A stretch of 64,000 nucleotides of DNA from Tissierellaceae bacterium (GCA_018434075.1 JAHDQA010000010.1:1-64000), one strand, 5' to 3'; numbered from the stretch's first letter, positions 17,507 to 26,825 are shown. Notes: a model not told the origin generated them from the letters alone. Translations and numbers: made by a program.

Positions 17507-17958
17507 TGCTTGATAACGACGAAAGAGGCAAGAAAATAGTTGTAGTAAGTCACTGCATATTAAATCAAAACTGTGTAGTACAACCAATGGCAAGAGCTAA
17601 GGGAGCTTTTAAAATAGCTTCAAGATTTATTGAAGAAGGGATTGGAATTATACAATTGCCATGCCCTGAACTAAGGCATTTTGGGTTAGAAAGAAAACCT
17701 ATGAGCAAATTTGATTATGACACTCCAATTCACAGAGAGATGTGCAGACATATGCTAAGGCCTGTTATAAAAGAAATTGAAGAATATATTGCACATGACT
17801 ATGAAGTTTTTGGAATAATTGGAGTTGAAGATAGCCCTAATTGTGACATAAATGAAAACAGAGGAATATTTATGCAGGAATTATTTAAATTATTAATCGA
17901 TAAAAATATTAAATTAAGAAGCTTTGAAGTACCTCTTGATTATGATGAATTGAAGTAA
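17506..17958 (+). CDS. TudS-related putative desulfidase (CD3072-like, DUF523 relative)
   Basis: A 150-residue protein with three cysteine motifs in the order seen in TudS/DUF523 proteins: SHCILNQNC near residue 17, LPCPELRHFG near 55 and EDSPNCD near 110. In TudS three such cysteines hold a 4Fe-4S cluster whose free iron takes sulfur from 2-thiouracil. The start ATG overlaps the stop of the S component. The gene ends in a terminator shared with the convergent suf operon. A reasonable reading is removal of sulfur from an imported thiolated base or similar compound. Confidence 0.78.
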   Translation: MLDNDERGKKIVVVSHCILNQNCVVQPMARAKGAFKIASRFIEEGIGIIQLPCPELRHFGLERKPMSKFDYDTPIHREMCRHMLRPVIKEIEEYIAHDYEVFGIIGVEDSPNCDINENRGIFMQELFKLLIDKNIKLRSFEVPLDYDELK

Positions 17959-17984
17959 AAAATAGTCCATTTGGACTATTTTTT
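17957..17984. terminator. Bidirectional terminator between the desulfidase gene and sufU
   Basis: A perfect 12-bp stem (17957-17968 with 17973-17984) around ATTT. A-rich and T-rich flanks give a T-run on either strand. The sufU stop codon (17976-17978) lies in the stem. Confidence 0.9.
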
Positions 17985-18401
17985 TAATGCTTCTTCAAGA
18001 GTATGCCATGGTAGAACTGCACATTTAACTCTTGCGGGCATGTTCGATATATTTTCAAAGGCAACTGCATCTTCTAATTTTTCTAGTTCGCTATCATCAT
18101 CAATTTCTTTTTTTATCATTTTTATGAATATCTCAGCTAATTCCATTGCCTCACTAACTTTTTTACCTTTAATGAGATCTATCATTATAGAGGTTGAGGC
18201 TTGTGAGATTGCACAACCAGAGCCTGTGAAACTTGCATCTACAATTATGCCATCTTTTTCAATCAGATTCAGCGTTATGTCATCTCCACAGCTTGGATTA
18301 TGACCGTGCTCTATTAATGTTGGATTTATTAAAGCCCTCTTATTGTGAGTATTTTTGTTATGCTCCATTATCAACTGAGTGTATATTTGATTAAGATCCA
18401 T
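17976..18401 (-). CDS. sufU: SufU iron-sulfur cluster assembly/sulfurtransferase protein
   Basis: A 141-residue IscU-like protein of the Gram-positive SufU type. The three ligand cysteines are in NPSCGDD, GSGCAIS and VKCAVLPW, with the conserved Asp after the first. In Bacillus SufU is a zinc protein that accepts persulfide sulfur from SufS. It overlaps the end of sufS by 11 bases and is the last gene of the suf operon. Confidence 0.93.
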   Translation of the reverse strand: MDLNQIYTQLIMEHNKNTHNKRALINPTLIEHGHNPSCGDDITLNLIEKDGIIVDASFTGSGCAISQASTSIMIDLIKGKKVSEAMELAEIFIKMIKKEIDDDSELEKLEDAVAFENISNMPARVKCAVLPWHTLEEALKK

Positions 18402-19623
18402 AGCCTAACCACTTCCTTACATTTTTAATACTATCTATAAATATGTCAATATCTTCTATATTGTTGTAAAGGTAAAAGCTTATTCTTACGCTTGAATTAA
18501 TACCCATATATCGCATTAGAGGCTGACAACAATGATGCCCTGCTCTGCTTGCGACGCCATAACTATCTAATATTGTACTGACATCGTGTGGATGAATATC
18601 TTTGACATTGAAAGAAATAATTCCCCCACGTTTTTCTAGATCCATAGGTCCATAAATTTCTATATATGGAATTTTTAGCATCTCTTCTACTGCATATTCA
18701 GTTAGCATTTTTTCATGTGCCTCAATATTTTGCAAACCTATTTTCTCCAGATAATCAATAGCTGCTTTCAGGCCTACAGCACCTTCAACATTTTGAGTGC
18801 CGGCTTCAAACTTATATGGAACTTGTGCAAATGTTACATCATTTTCATATACGTATTCAATCATATCTCCTCCTAATAGAAATGGAGGCATATTGTCCAA
18901 CAGATGTTTTTTGCCATACAACACTCCGATGCCCATTGGCCCGAGCATTTTATGAGCGGAGAAAACTAGAAAGTCTGCATCTATATCTTTCACATCTACT
19001 TTCATATGGGGAATGCTTTGAGCGGCATCTATTACTACAATTGCGCCTTTCTCATGCGCTATTTGACTAATCTTTTTAACGGGGAATATAGTGCCTAAAA
19101 CATTAGACATTTGAGCAATTGAAATTAATTTTGTATTTTTATTGATCTTTTCATATTCACTTTCTGGGATTGTACCATCTTCATTTACATAAATATATTT
19201 TAGTATTAAGTTCTTTTCTTTTGAAATTCTCTGCCAAGGAAGTATGTTGCTGTGATGTTCCGATATGCACAAAAGAATCTCGTCATCCTCTTTGAAGCTT
19301 TGCGACAAACTATATGCCAATAAATTCAAAGATTCAGTGCAGTTCTTAGTAAATACAATTTCATCTTCAGAATCTGCATTTATAAAATTCTGTACTTTTT
19401 TCTTTGCATTGTCATAAAGAGAAGTCGCTTCTATGCTTAATGTATGAGCGCCTCTGTGAGGATTTCCATTATGGTTATAATAATAATCTGATATAGCATC
19501 TACTACGCACTTAGGCTTTTGTGTAGTTGCGGCATTATCCAAGTAAACCAATCGACTACCATTCACTTTCTTCTCTAAAATTGGAAAGTCTTCTCTAATT
19601 TTAGAATCAATTATTTGGGACAT
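18391..19623 (-). CDS. sufS: SufS cysteine desulfurase
   Basis: A 410-residue PLP enzyme of the class II (SufS) desulfurase group. The PLP lysine is in FSAHKMLGPMG, with DAAQSIPH before it and the persulfide cysteine in RAGHHCCQPLM near the C-terminus. It takes sulfur from cysteine and gives it to SufU. The ATG directly follows the sufD stop and has a GAGGAGA site. Confidence 0.94.
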   Translation of the reverse strand: MSQIIDSKIREDFPILEKKVNGSRLVYLDNAATTQKPKCVVDAISDYYYNHNGNPHRGAHTLSIEATSLYDNAKKKVQNFINADSEDEIVFTKNCTESLNLLAYSLSQSFKEDDEILLCISEHHSNILPWQRISKEKNLILKYIYVNEDGTIPESEYEKINKNTKLISIAQMSNVLGTIFPVKKISQIAHEKGAIVVIDAAQSIPHMKVDVKDIDADFLVFSAHKMLGPMGIGVLYGKKHLLDNMPPFLLGGDMIEYVYENDVTFAQVPYKFEAGTQNVEGAVGLKAAIDYLEKIGLQNIEAHEKMLTEYAVEEMLKIPYIEIYGPMDLEKRGGIISFNVKDIHPHDVSTILDSYGVASRAGHHCCQPLMRYMGINSSVRISFYLYNNIEDIDIFIDSIKNVRKWLGYGS

Positions 19624-20658
19624 TTATATTCTCCTCTCTAGTTCTAGAAGAATAGTTCTTTTTAAATTCTCATCCGGAATCTTGTCTATTATTGGATTAA
19701 ATGATGATTCAATTATTAATTTTTTTGCGCTTAATTCATCAAGACCTCTACTTTGTAGATAAAACAGTTTATTTTCGTCTATTCTACCAACACTAACTGC
19801 ATGGTTTCCATCTACATCATCTTCATGACACATTAAAGCAGGGATAGAATCGCTTTTCACACTTGGACTCAATAAAGTGGTGTATTCAGATTCACTACCT
19901 TTTGAGTGTCTTGCTCCTTTCAAAAATTCAAGGTTTCCTCTAAATACTTTTACTGAATTATCTTTTAAAGCTCCTTTTGATTCTATATTGCTTACGCTTC
20001 TTATGCCTTTGTGAATCATTGCATAATTTAAATCCAATTTTCTTTCGCCATCGCCTAAATAAATCGAATTTAGATCTGCTGTACTATTTTCACCATTTAA
20101 ATAGGTAGTATAGTTAACAGCAGTTATTTTAGCGCCTAGTTCAATATTTATCAAATTAATGACTCCATTGTCTTTTATGTTCAAAATATTCGTATCAAAA
20201 TTATGGCTAAAGCTATTTAGTCTTTGTATTTTGATTATATTGAGGGTCGCATTTTCATTAACAGTTATATTGGTTAAGCCATCGTGGAATAAATCGATCG
20301 TGTCGTCGCTTGAATAATCAAATATTAAAGTCAATATAGAGTTTTTTCCTGCTTCAATTAGATTATTATCAATTAATACAGGATTATTCATATCTAGATG
20401 GTAATTAATTAGCAATGGTTCGCTTATGGTTGCATTATCGTCTACTTTTAGTTCAAAACCCGCATTATGATTACTTTGAGGTATTTGTTCCAAATCTTCT
20501 CCAAGACCTCTGTAACTGTCTAATTTGGTGTAAACTCTTCCAATGCTTGTCTTTGCAATTTTCATATTCATTCCATTTACATTTGGTATAAATTCATTTT
20601 TATATTCTTTAAATTCTGGCAAATTTAATTCCTTAAGTCCAATTCTTTTCCATATCAT
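19624..20658 (-). CDS. sufD: SufD Fe-S scaffold complex subunit
   Basis: A 344-residue beta-helix protein of the SufB/SufD family, shorter than SufB and lacking its N-terminal part. The C-terminal core with CHEDDVDGNHAVSVGRID contains the His used at the SufB-SufD interface. With SufB and SufC it forms the SufBCD scaffold. It lies 11 bases after sufB. Confidence 0.9.
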   Translation of the reverse strand: MIWKRIGLKELNLPEFKEYKNEFIPNVNGMNMKIAKTSIGRVYTKLDSYRGLGEDLEQIPQSNHNAGFELKVDDNATISEPLLINYHLDMNNPVLIDNNLIEAGKNSILTLIFDYSSDDTIDLFHDGLTNITVNENATLNIIKIQRLNSFSHNFDTNILNIKDNGVINLINIELGAKITAVNYTTYLNGENSTADLNSIYLGDGERKLDLNYAMIHKGIRSVSNIESKGALKDNSVKVFRGNLEFLKGARHSKGSESEYTTLLSPSVKSDSIPALMCHEDDVDGNHAVSVGRIDENKLFYLQSRGLDELSAKKLIIESSFNPIIDKIPDENLKRTILLELERRI

Positions 20659-20669
20659 TTTATCAACTC

Positions 20670-22076
20670 CTAACCTATTGCACCTTCGAGCTCAATATTA
20701 ATCAAATTGTTCAATTCAACTGCATATTCTAAAGGCAGTTCTTTTGTGATAGGTTCTACAAAACCTCTTACAATCATAGCTTTGGCTTCTTCTTCAGAAA
20801 TACCTCTGCTCATCAAGTAGAAGATAGCATCATCACTAATTCTACCAATCTTTGCTTCATGTCCAATATCGATATTATCATTATCTATTTCAATAATAGG
20901 CAATGTATCCGATTTGGACTCATTATCTAGCATCAATGAAGTACAAGAAACAGTTGATTTGCAGCCTGTCGCATTTTTACTTACTCTTAATAATCCTCTA
21001 TAAAATGCATGGCCACCATCTTTTGATATGGATTTAGAATTCACTGTTGAAGTGGTATTGTTTGCTGCGTGAACGACTTTCGTTCCCGTATCTAAATATT
21101 GTCCTTTTGCAGCAAAAGTTACACCAGTAAATTCAGATCTTGCACCTTCACCCCTCAAAATGCTCATAGGGTATAACATTGACACTTTAGATCCGAAAGA
21201 GCCAGACACCCATTCAATAGTTCCATTTTTGTCTACTACTGCTCTTTTAGTATTCAGATTGTACATATTTTTTGACCAGTTTTCTATTGTACTATATCTT
21301 AACGTAGCATTCTCTTTAACGAATAACTCTACACAACCTGCATGTAGATTATTTACTTTGTATTTAGGTGCAGAGCAACCTTCAATAAAATGCAAATAAG
21401 AATTTTTCTCAACTATTATAAGGGTATGCTCAAATTGTCCTGCGCCAGGAGCGTTTAATCGAAAGTATGATTGAAGAGGAATATCAACTTTAACTCCTTC
21501 TGGGACATACACAAATGACCCACCAGACCAAACAGCGCCATGCAGTGCTGCAAATTTATGATCTGTAGGAGGCACTAGCTTCATGAAATATTCTTTGACT
21601 ATATCTTCGTAATCTCTTAAAGCGGTCTCCATATCAGTATATATTACGCCCATATCCACTAGTTCTTGTCTTATATTATGATAAACCACTTCAGAGTCGT
21701 ATTGAGCGCCTACACCTGCTAATGACTCCCTTTCAGCTTGTGGCAATCCCAAAAGTTCAAAAGTGTTTTTTATATCTTCAGGAACATCATTCCAATCATT
21801 TTTCATTTGAGTGTTCGGCTTTATATAAGTTACGATATTATCCATATCGAGATCGCTTAGATCAGCACCCCATTTTGGAAATGGCTTTTGACTATATATC
21901 TCTAAAGACTTCAATCTAAAATCTCTCATCCATTCTGGTTCATTCTTTTCTCTTGATATGTCCAGTATTATATCTCTTGTAAGTCCACTATCAGTCTTAA
22001 AGCTATAGTTTAGCTCGTTTTTTATGTCATAAATTCTTCTATCTATATCTTTTACTTTAGTCTTTTTCTTTTCCAT
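20670..22076 (-). CDS. sufB: SufB Fe-S scaffold protein
   Basis: A 468-residue scaffold, the usual SufB length. Recognisable blocks are DMGVIYTDMETALRDYEDIV, HGAVWSGGSFVYVPEGVKVD and the conserved C-terminal GHEAKIGRISDDAIFYLMSR. It builds the nascent Fe-S cluster with SufC and SufD using sulfur from SufS/SufU. It lies 14 bases after sufC with a GAGGTG site. Confidence 0.95.
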   Translation of the reverse strand: MEKKKTKVKDIDRRIYDIKNELNYSFKTDSGLTRDIILDISREKNEPEWMRDFRLKSLEIYSQKPFPKWGADLSDLDMDNIVTYIKPNTQMKNDWNDVPEDIKNTFELLGLPQAERESLAGVGAQYDSEVVYHNIRQELVDMGVIYTDMETALRDYEDIVKEYFMKLVPPTDHKFAALHGAVWSGGSFVYVPEGVKVDIPLQSYFRLNAPGAGQFEHTLIIVEKNSYLHFIEGCSAPKYKVNNLHAGCVELFVKENATLRYSTIENWSKNMYNLNTKRAVVDKNGTIEWVSGSFGSKVSMLYPMSILRGEGARSEFTGVTFAAKGQYLDTGTKVVHAANNTTSTVNSKSISKDGGHAFYRGLLRVSKNATGCKSTVSCTSLMLDNESKSDTLPIIEIDNDNIDIGHEAKIGRISDDAIFYLMSRGISEEEAKAMIVRGFVEPITKELPLEYAVELNNLINIELEGAIG

Positions 22077-22090
22077 TTTTCACACCTCTA

Positions 22091-22852
22091 TCAGCTTGCG
22101 AATTCATTTTTTATTTTTTCGTAACCATATTCATCAATTTCATTTGCCAATTCTATGCCTCCGGACTTTACTATTCGTCCGTTCAGAAGTATGTGGACAA
22201 AATCAGGCTTAATGTATTCCAATAATTTGTTGTAATGAGTGATTATTAAGAATGCATTTTCTTCATTTTTTATTTTATTCACACCATCAGCAACAATTTT
22301 GATAGCATCGACATCTAAACCAGAATCAGTCTCATCCAATATCGCTAGCTTAGGGTTTAAAATTGACATTTGTAATATTTCATTTTTCTTCTTTTCTCCC
22401 CCAGAAAAACCTACATTCAAATATCTAGAAGCATACTCTTCGCTCATGCTTAAATCTTCCATCTTTTTATTAATAAGTTTTTTGAATGGAATTATTTTTT
22501 GTTGTTCACCAGAAACAGCAGTTTTTGCTGTTCTTAAGAATTCTTCAACTGTCACTCCTTCTATTTCTTCAGGATACTGAAACGACAAAAAAAGCCCCAT
22601 TTTTGCTCTTAAATGAGTTTTCATGTCATTTATTCTAGTGCTACCAAAAATTATATCTCCATCATTTATTCTATATTTTGGGTGGCCCATTAAAGTATAG
22701 GCAAGAGTTGACTTTCCGCCGCCATTTGGACCCATGATTACATGAACTTCTCCCTTGTTAATTTTTAAATCAATTCCTTTTAATATTTCTTTGTCATCAT
22801 CGCCAACAGAAACTTTTAAATTGTTTATAGTTAATAAATTTTCAAACATCAT
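22091..22852 (-). CDS. sufC: SufC ATPase of the Fe-S assembly complex
   Basis: A 253-residue ABC-type ATPase without membrane partner. Walker A is GPNGGGKST (residues 41-49), the signature is GFSGGEKKKNEI and Walker B is LAILDETDSGLD, all SufC-typical. It drives SufBCD. A second ATG three bases downstream (22849) has better spacing to AGGAG and may be the true start. It is the first gene of sufCBDSU, under the promoter and Fur-type box at 22874-22928. Confidence 0.95.
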   Translation of the reverse strand: MMFENLLTINNLKVSVGDDDKEILKGIDLKINKGEVHVIMGPNGGGKSTLAYTLMGHPKYRINDGDIIFGSTRINDMKTHLRAKMGLFLSFQYPEEIEGVTVEEFLRTAKTAVSGEQQKIIPFKKLINKKMEDLSMSEEYASRYLNVGFSGGEKKKNEILQMSILNPKLAILDETDSGLDVDAIKIVADGVNKIKNEENAFLIITHYNKLLEYIKPDFVHILLNGRIVKSGGIELANEIDEYGYEKIKNEFAS

Positions 22853-22873
22853 ATTCTCCTCGCTTTTTAATAA

Positions 22874-22888
22874 TGATAATTATTATCA
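22874..22888. promoter_or_regulatory. Fur-family box of the suf operon
   Basis: TGATAATTATTATCA is a perfect 7-1-7 inverted repeat, equal to the Bacillus-type Fur box. On the operon strand it starts 12 bases past the -10 element, so a bound repressor would block transcription. Confidence 0.75.
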
Positions 22889-22899
22889 AATCATTAACT

Positions 22900-22928
22900 A
22901 TTATATACCTATACTTTAGCGTTGTAAA
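22900..22928 (-). promoter_or_regulatory. suf operon promoter
   Basis: On the minus strand TTTACA (22923-22928), 17 bases, TATAAT (22900-22905). The leader to sufC is about 40 bases and contains the Fur-type box. Confidence 0.8.
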
Positions 22929-23033
22929 CATATCATTTTACTAGGAAATAAATTTTTTATTCCACATATCCTATATTAGTATATAATGGTATTGTTGATG
23001 CTAAATAAGAATATAGGTAACAAGAGGTATATA

Positions 23034-23942
23034 ATGGGAAATTACATGGATTTATTAAGAGATTGTACATTGTGTCCAAGAGAATGTCATGTTAATAGAA
23101 TTGAAGGGGAAGTTGGATATTGCGGAGAAACTTCTGATTTGCGGTTAGCTCGAGCAAGTCTTCATATGTGGGAAGAACCATGCATATCTGGTGAGGAGGG
23201 TTCTGGAACAGTTTTTTTCACGGGATGTACTTTAAGATGCGTTTATTGTCAGAATAATATTATAGCCAATGGATCATTCGGGAAGGGCATAGTCAACGAA
23301 AGGCTGCTTGAAATATTTTTTGAGTTAAAAGATAAAGGAGCACAAAATATAAATTTAGTGACACCAACTCATTTTATTCCACAAATCATGATGGCGTTGG
23401 AGATCGCTAAGGAAAAGGGATTAGACATGCCAATTGTCTATAACACAAGCGGATATGAAAAAAAGGACTCTATAAAATATTTAAATGGATTTATTGATAT
23501 TTACTTGCCTGATTTTAAATATTACGATGAAAATTTATCGAAGAAGTATTCAAATGCATATAACTATAAAGATTATGCGATGGAATCGATTGGAGAAATG
23601 GTAAGGCAAGTAGGCAAACCTGAATTTAATGAAAAAGGTATGATGACTAAAGGAGTTATAGTCAGACATTTAGTGTTACCTGGATTTGTAGAAGATTCTA
23701 AAAAAATCATTGAATATTTGCACAAAACTTTCGGAGATGATATATACATAAGCATAATGAGCCAGTATACTCCATTATCACATGTAAATGCCTTTCCAGA
23801 GATAAATAGGAAGCTAAGAGAAGATGAATACAACTCAGTAGTAGATTTTGCAATATCTATTGGTGTAGAAAATGGTTTTATTCAAGAAGGTGAAAGTGCG
23901 CAAGAGAGTTTCATCCCGCCTTTTAATTTTGAGGGAGTGTAA
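23034..23942 (+). CDS. Radical SAM protein, PflX-like (COG1313 type)
   Basis: A 302-residue radical SAM protein. The cluster motif CTLRCVYCQN gives C-x3-C-x2-C, and an N-terminal set CTLCPREC followed by GYC forms the extra cysteine cluster typical of PflX-like proteins, which resemble pyruvate-formate-lyase activases but have unknown targets. An ATG at 22986 is in frame, but it overlaps a TATAAT at 22982-22987, while AGAGG at 23023-23027 fits the ATG at 23034, where homologues start. No glycyl radical enzyme gene is adjacent. Confidence 0.85.
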   Translation: MGNYMDLLRDCTLCPRECHVNRIEGEVGYCGETSDLRLARASLHMWEEPCISGEEGSGTVFFTGCTLRCVYCQNNIIANGSFGKGIVNERLLEIFFELKDKGAQNINLVTPTHFIPQIMMALEIAKEKGLDMPIVYNTSGYEKKDSIKYLNGFIDIYLPDFKYYDENLSKKYSNAYNYKDYAMESIGEMVRQVGKPEFNEKGMMTKGVIVRHLVLPGFVEDSKKIIEYLHKTFGDDIYISIMSQYTPLSHVNAFPEINRKLREDEYNSVVDFAISIGVENGFIQEGESAQESFIPPFNFEGV

Positions 23943-23957
23943 AAGATAGCACTCCCT
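23932..23957. terminator. Hairpin between convergent radical SAM and DUF6320 genes
   Basis: AGGGAGTG (23932-23939) pairs with CACTCCCT (23950-23957). It spans both stop codons. There is no proper T-run, so termination strength is uncertain. Confidence 0.45.
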
Positions 23958-24618
23958 ATATATGCATTCTTTTATTTAGCTCATAGATGATGTTTTTACC
24001 CTCAAATATAAATATTGCAGCTAATGAAATAATGCTTATAGTTACAGAAATAATTGATGGGTAAATAATATCTACTAAATCTAAAGAGATAAAAATTACC
24101 GGTATTATGCCAAATAAAATGTCTATTAATATATAGGTTATATAGTCATTTATACTCAATTTTAAAACCAATGCTAAAATATACATAACCAACATAGCTA
24201 ATATACATATTATAGGGAAAACAAATTCTATAGACCAACCTATGAAGCCTGTATATATATCCCAAAGAATACATAGACCTGTTATAATAAAAACTTGCCA
24301 AATTATTTTTTTGGGCAAATGTGTTTTTTTTCTTATCAAAAAGAATAAGTCCAACCAAACACTAAGTATCCCAAATAAAACTAAAAGAGGCCAATTAACA
24401 TCTGTGGGGAATAGAAAATATATCGTAAAACTCAGCACAATTAAAGCTATGCTAATGAAACTCATGATTTTTAATGCGAGATTTCGCTTATATATGGACG
24501 GTATTCTTGGGAATATCTGTTCATGATCATCATCTATATTTTCCAATTTATTTTCACATAATGGACAGTTTTCTCGATCATCGGGGATGTAAACTTTACA
24601 GTATTCACAGTATTTCAT
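23956..24618 (-). CDS. DUF6320-like zinc-ribbon membrane protein
   Basis: A 220-residue protein. An N-terminal zinc ribbon, CEYCKVYIPDD followed by CPLCENKL, precedes six or seven hydrophobic segments. The arrangement matches the uncharacterised DUF6320 family. It is the third gene of a minus-strand set with a hormone-sensitive-lipase-like hydrolase and an HxxxD acyltransferase, 12 bases after the latter. Its role is unknown. A membrane anchor or exporter for the enzymes' product is possible but unsupported. Confidence 0.7.
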   Translation of the reverse strand: MKYCEYCKVYIPDDRENCPLCENKLENIDDDHEQIFPRIPSIYKRNLALKIMSFISIALIVLSFTIYFLFPTDVNWPLLVLFGILSVWLDLFFLIRKKTHLPKKIIWQVFIITGLCILWDIYTGFIGWSIEFVFPIICILAMLVMYILALVLKLSINDYITYILIDILFGIIPVIFISLDLVDIIYPSIISVTISIISLAAIFIFEGKNIIYELNKRMHI

Positions 24619-24630
24619 TGTATTCCTCCA

Positions 24631-25899
24631 TTAAAAATTGGACGTGATTTCTACTTCAATTCCATTTTCAGTTAAAAATGTGAAAAAAGTCCTTTGAATA
24701 TCAGTTTCCTTATAAGGAGAGCTAAAGCAAATTACTAATCTATCTTTATATGAGCACATTACAATTTGAGGTCTTCTTGCGCTGACACATATGCTGAATT
24801 TATTTATATAAGGGTCGAATTCGTTGGGCAGTTCTATTTTTCCAACGTTTGAGAACGAATAAGTGATACCTCTATCAGTTATCCTATTAGCAAATTTCAA
24901 TATTAAATCTTTGATTGGCAGTGGCACAATCCTAGTCAAAGGATTTTTTTCTATAGATATCAACTTATTTAGATGAGCATTCAATTTTTCTTTTGTCAGC
25001 TCTGATTTAAAGCTATTACTCACAGTGTCTACTATTTTTTCTATGCTATCTTCTCCAGTAGGATAATATTTGATATTCATAGTGCTAAAGAAATTTCTTG
25101 CAGTATAGGATTTAAAGTACTGCCTTAAATTAATAGGTACAGACACGACAATTGGCGATTTTTTAGATTTATATGGCATATCTTCTAATATTGAATATAT
25201 CAATAAAGAAGTCAAGAATATTGTCACCGTAGTATTGTATTTGTGGGATAAGTTAATTATTTTTTGAGTAGACATTGTACCTTCAATTAATTTCGTTATA
25301 TTTTCTTCTGTAAAAGTTCCCTTTATTTGATAGGCTTTATTTAACTTTACATTTTCATCTTGAGATATTTTTTCTCTACTATAGTATTTTGCGAAGCTAT
25401 CATCCATCATTTGACTGATTGCGGCTTTATGGCGAAGCTTTAAGTTCTTGCCACTAAAATCATCTTTATATTTTTTAGTAAGGTAAAAATGTACGATAGT
25501 TTCCATAAACCATACAACTCCAGCTCCATCTGTTAGAGCATGAAAGACTTCTAGATTAATTCTTTTGTTAAAATAGGACACTCTATACAACAAGTTTTTC
25601 TTTTCTTTATCATATAAGGGATAACATAATGGGATAGATTCTATCTCAACTTTTGGTTTGAGGTTAGAGTGCTCAAAGTAGTACCAAAATACTCCTCTTC
25701 TAAGCACATAATTGAATATGGGAAAATATTCCACAGCCCCATCTATAGATGCTTGAAGAATTTCCTTGTCAACATAATCATTCAATTCAACAGAAATTCT
25801 AAAAACTTTAGTATCTCTATTTGTGTATGTCGCAGGGAAAATTTTTGAAGCATTATCTAATTTTATCCAATTTAAATTTTCATTTTTTTTCTCTTTCAT
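24631..25899 (-). CDS. Condensation-type acyltransferase (HxxxD superfamily, alcohol acetyltransferase-like)
   Basis: A 422-residue protein of the CoA-dependent acyltransferase/condensation superfamily. The catalytic motif HALTDGAG (HxxxDG) is near residue 130, and a second conserved region, ISYSFSNVGKIELP, is near 350, as in alcohol acetyltransferase and WES-type enzymes. It should join an acyl group to an alcohol or amine. No carrier-protein or adenylation gene is nearby, so an acyl-CoA donor is more likely than a nonribosomal peptide line. It lies between the hydrolase gene (8 bases) and the DUF6320 gene. Confidence 0.75.
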   Translation of the reverse strand: MKEKKNENLNWIKLDNASKIFPATYTNRDTKVFRISVELNDYVDKEILQASIDGAVEYFPIFNYVLRRGVFWYYFEHSNLKPKVEIESIPLCYPLYDKEKKNLLYRVSYFNKRINLEVFHALTDGAGVVWFMETIVHFYLTKKYKDDFSGKNLKLRHKAAISQMMDDSFAKYYSREKISQDENVKLNKAYQIKGTFTEENITKLIEGTMSTQKIINLSHKYNTTVTIFLTSLLIYSILEDMPYKSKKSPIVVSVPINLRQYFKSYTARNFFSTMNIKYYPTGEDSIEKIVDTVSNSFKSELTKEKLNAHLNKLISIEKNPLTRIVPLPIKDLILKFANRITDRGITYSFSNVGKIELPNEFDPYINKFSICVSARRPQIVMCSYKDRLVICFSSPYKETDIQRTFFTFLTENGIEVEITSNF

Positions 25900-25907
25900 A
25901 TAATCAC

Positions 25908-26825
25908 CTAGAGCAAATTATCTACGAATCTTCTAATAATTGAGTAAGTTTCTTTTATGGTATTATTTTCTATTGGAGAATTCAAATAGCCATGAACGGC
26001 ATCTTTCACCCTAAATATGTGGACAATATTACCATAAGATTCAAGTTTTTTCCCGTATGCTTCACCCTCATCTCTAAGAGGGTCATATTCTGCCGTAATA
26101 ATCAGTGTTTCTGGTTGATTATATAAGTCTTTAGCTAGAATTGGTGCGACATAAGGGCTTTCTCTGTCTTTTGGATTTGGCACATATAATTCCATGTAAT
26201 CTTGTATTCTTTTTGACGTCAAGATATAGTCTTCACCAAACTCAATCACAGATTTATAAGGAGAATTTTCACTATGGTCGTAGTTAGTTGCAGGATATAT
26301 TAAAATTTGTTTTTTTGGCACATTTTCACCTCTATCCCGCAGGAGCAGGGAAACACATGCAGCTAAGTTTCCTCCGGCACTATCGCCTATCAATATGATG
26401 TCATCCTCACTGCAGGATAATAGTTGTAAATGGTCAAAGAGATATTTTGTAACGTAGTAACAATCTTCTAATCCACTCGGGAAAGGATATTCTGGAGCTA
26501 ACCTATAGTCTACTGATATAACTCGCCTATTTGTTTCATTTGCCAATCTTGAGCAAAGATTCGTATATGAATCAATATCACCAGTTACCCATCCGCCGCC
26601 GTGAAAAAACAACAACACTTTACTATCTATTTGGTCTTCTGGCATGAAAATCCTTACTGGTATTTCTTTGCCATTATAATAAATGGTGTCATCTAGCTTT
26701 TTATAAACAGGTGCAATTGGCGGATTTACAACTCTTTGGAAAAGACGAAACGATTTGTAGTGTTTTTTTACATTAATATTTACTTTTGAAACAATATTTA
26801 AAGTTAGTTTTTTTAAAGGTCTCAT
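25908..26825 (-). CDS. Alpha/beta hydrolase, hormone-sensitive lipase family
   Basis: A 305-residue esterase. The oxyanion motif is HGGGWVTGD, the nucleophile elbow GDSAGGN, the acid in AEYDPLRDEG and the His in DAVHGYLN, a complete catalytic triad. It has no signal peptide, so it is cytoplasmic. It is the first gene of the set with the acyltransferase and the membrane protein, which suggests making and breaking of the same ester. The start has an AGGAGA site. Confidence 0.87.
   Translation of the reverse strand: MRPLKKLTLNIVSKVNINVKKHYKSFRLFQRVVNPPIAPVYKKLDDTIYYNGKEIPVRIFMPEDQIDSKVLLFFHGGGWVTGDIDSYTNLCSRLANETNRRVISVDYRLAPEYPFPSGLEDCYYVTKYLFDHLQLLSCSEDDIILIGDSAGGNLAACVSLLLRDRGENVPKKQILIYPATNYDHSENSPYKSVIEFGEDYILTSKRIQDYMELYVPNPKDRESPYVAPILAKDLYNQPETLIITAEYDPLRDEGEAYGKKLESYGNIVHIFRVKDAVHGYLNSPIENNTIKETYSIIRRFVDNLL

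Noticed and set aside
22986..23033. Earlier ATG for the radical SAM gene
   Set aside because: It overlaps a TATAAT promoter element and has no ribosome site, while the ATG at 23034 has one and matches homologous starts.
24631..25899. Nonribosomal peptide synthetase condensation domain as part of a natural product cluster
   Set aside because: No adenylation, carrier or thioesterase domains are nearby. The stand-alone acyltransferase reading is simpler.
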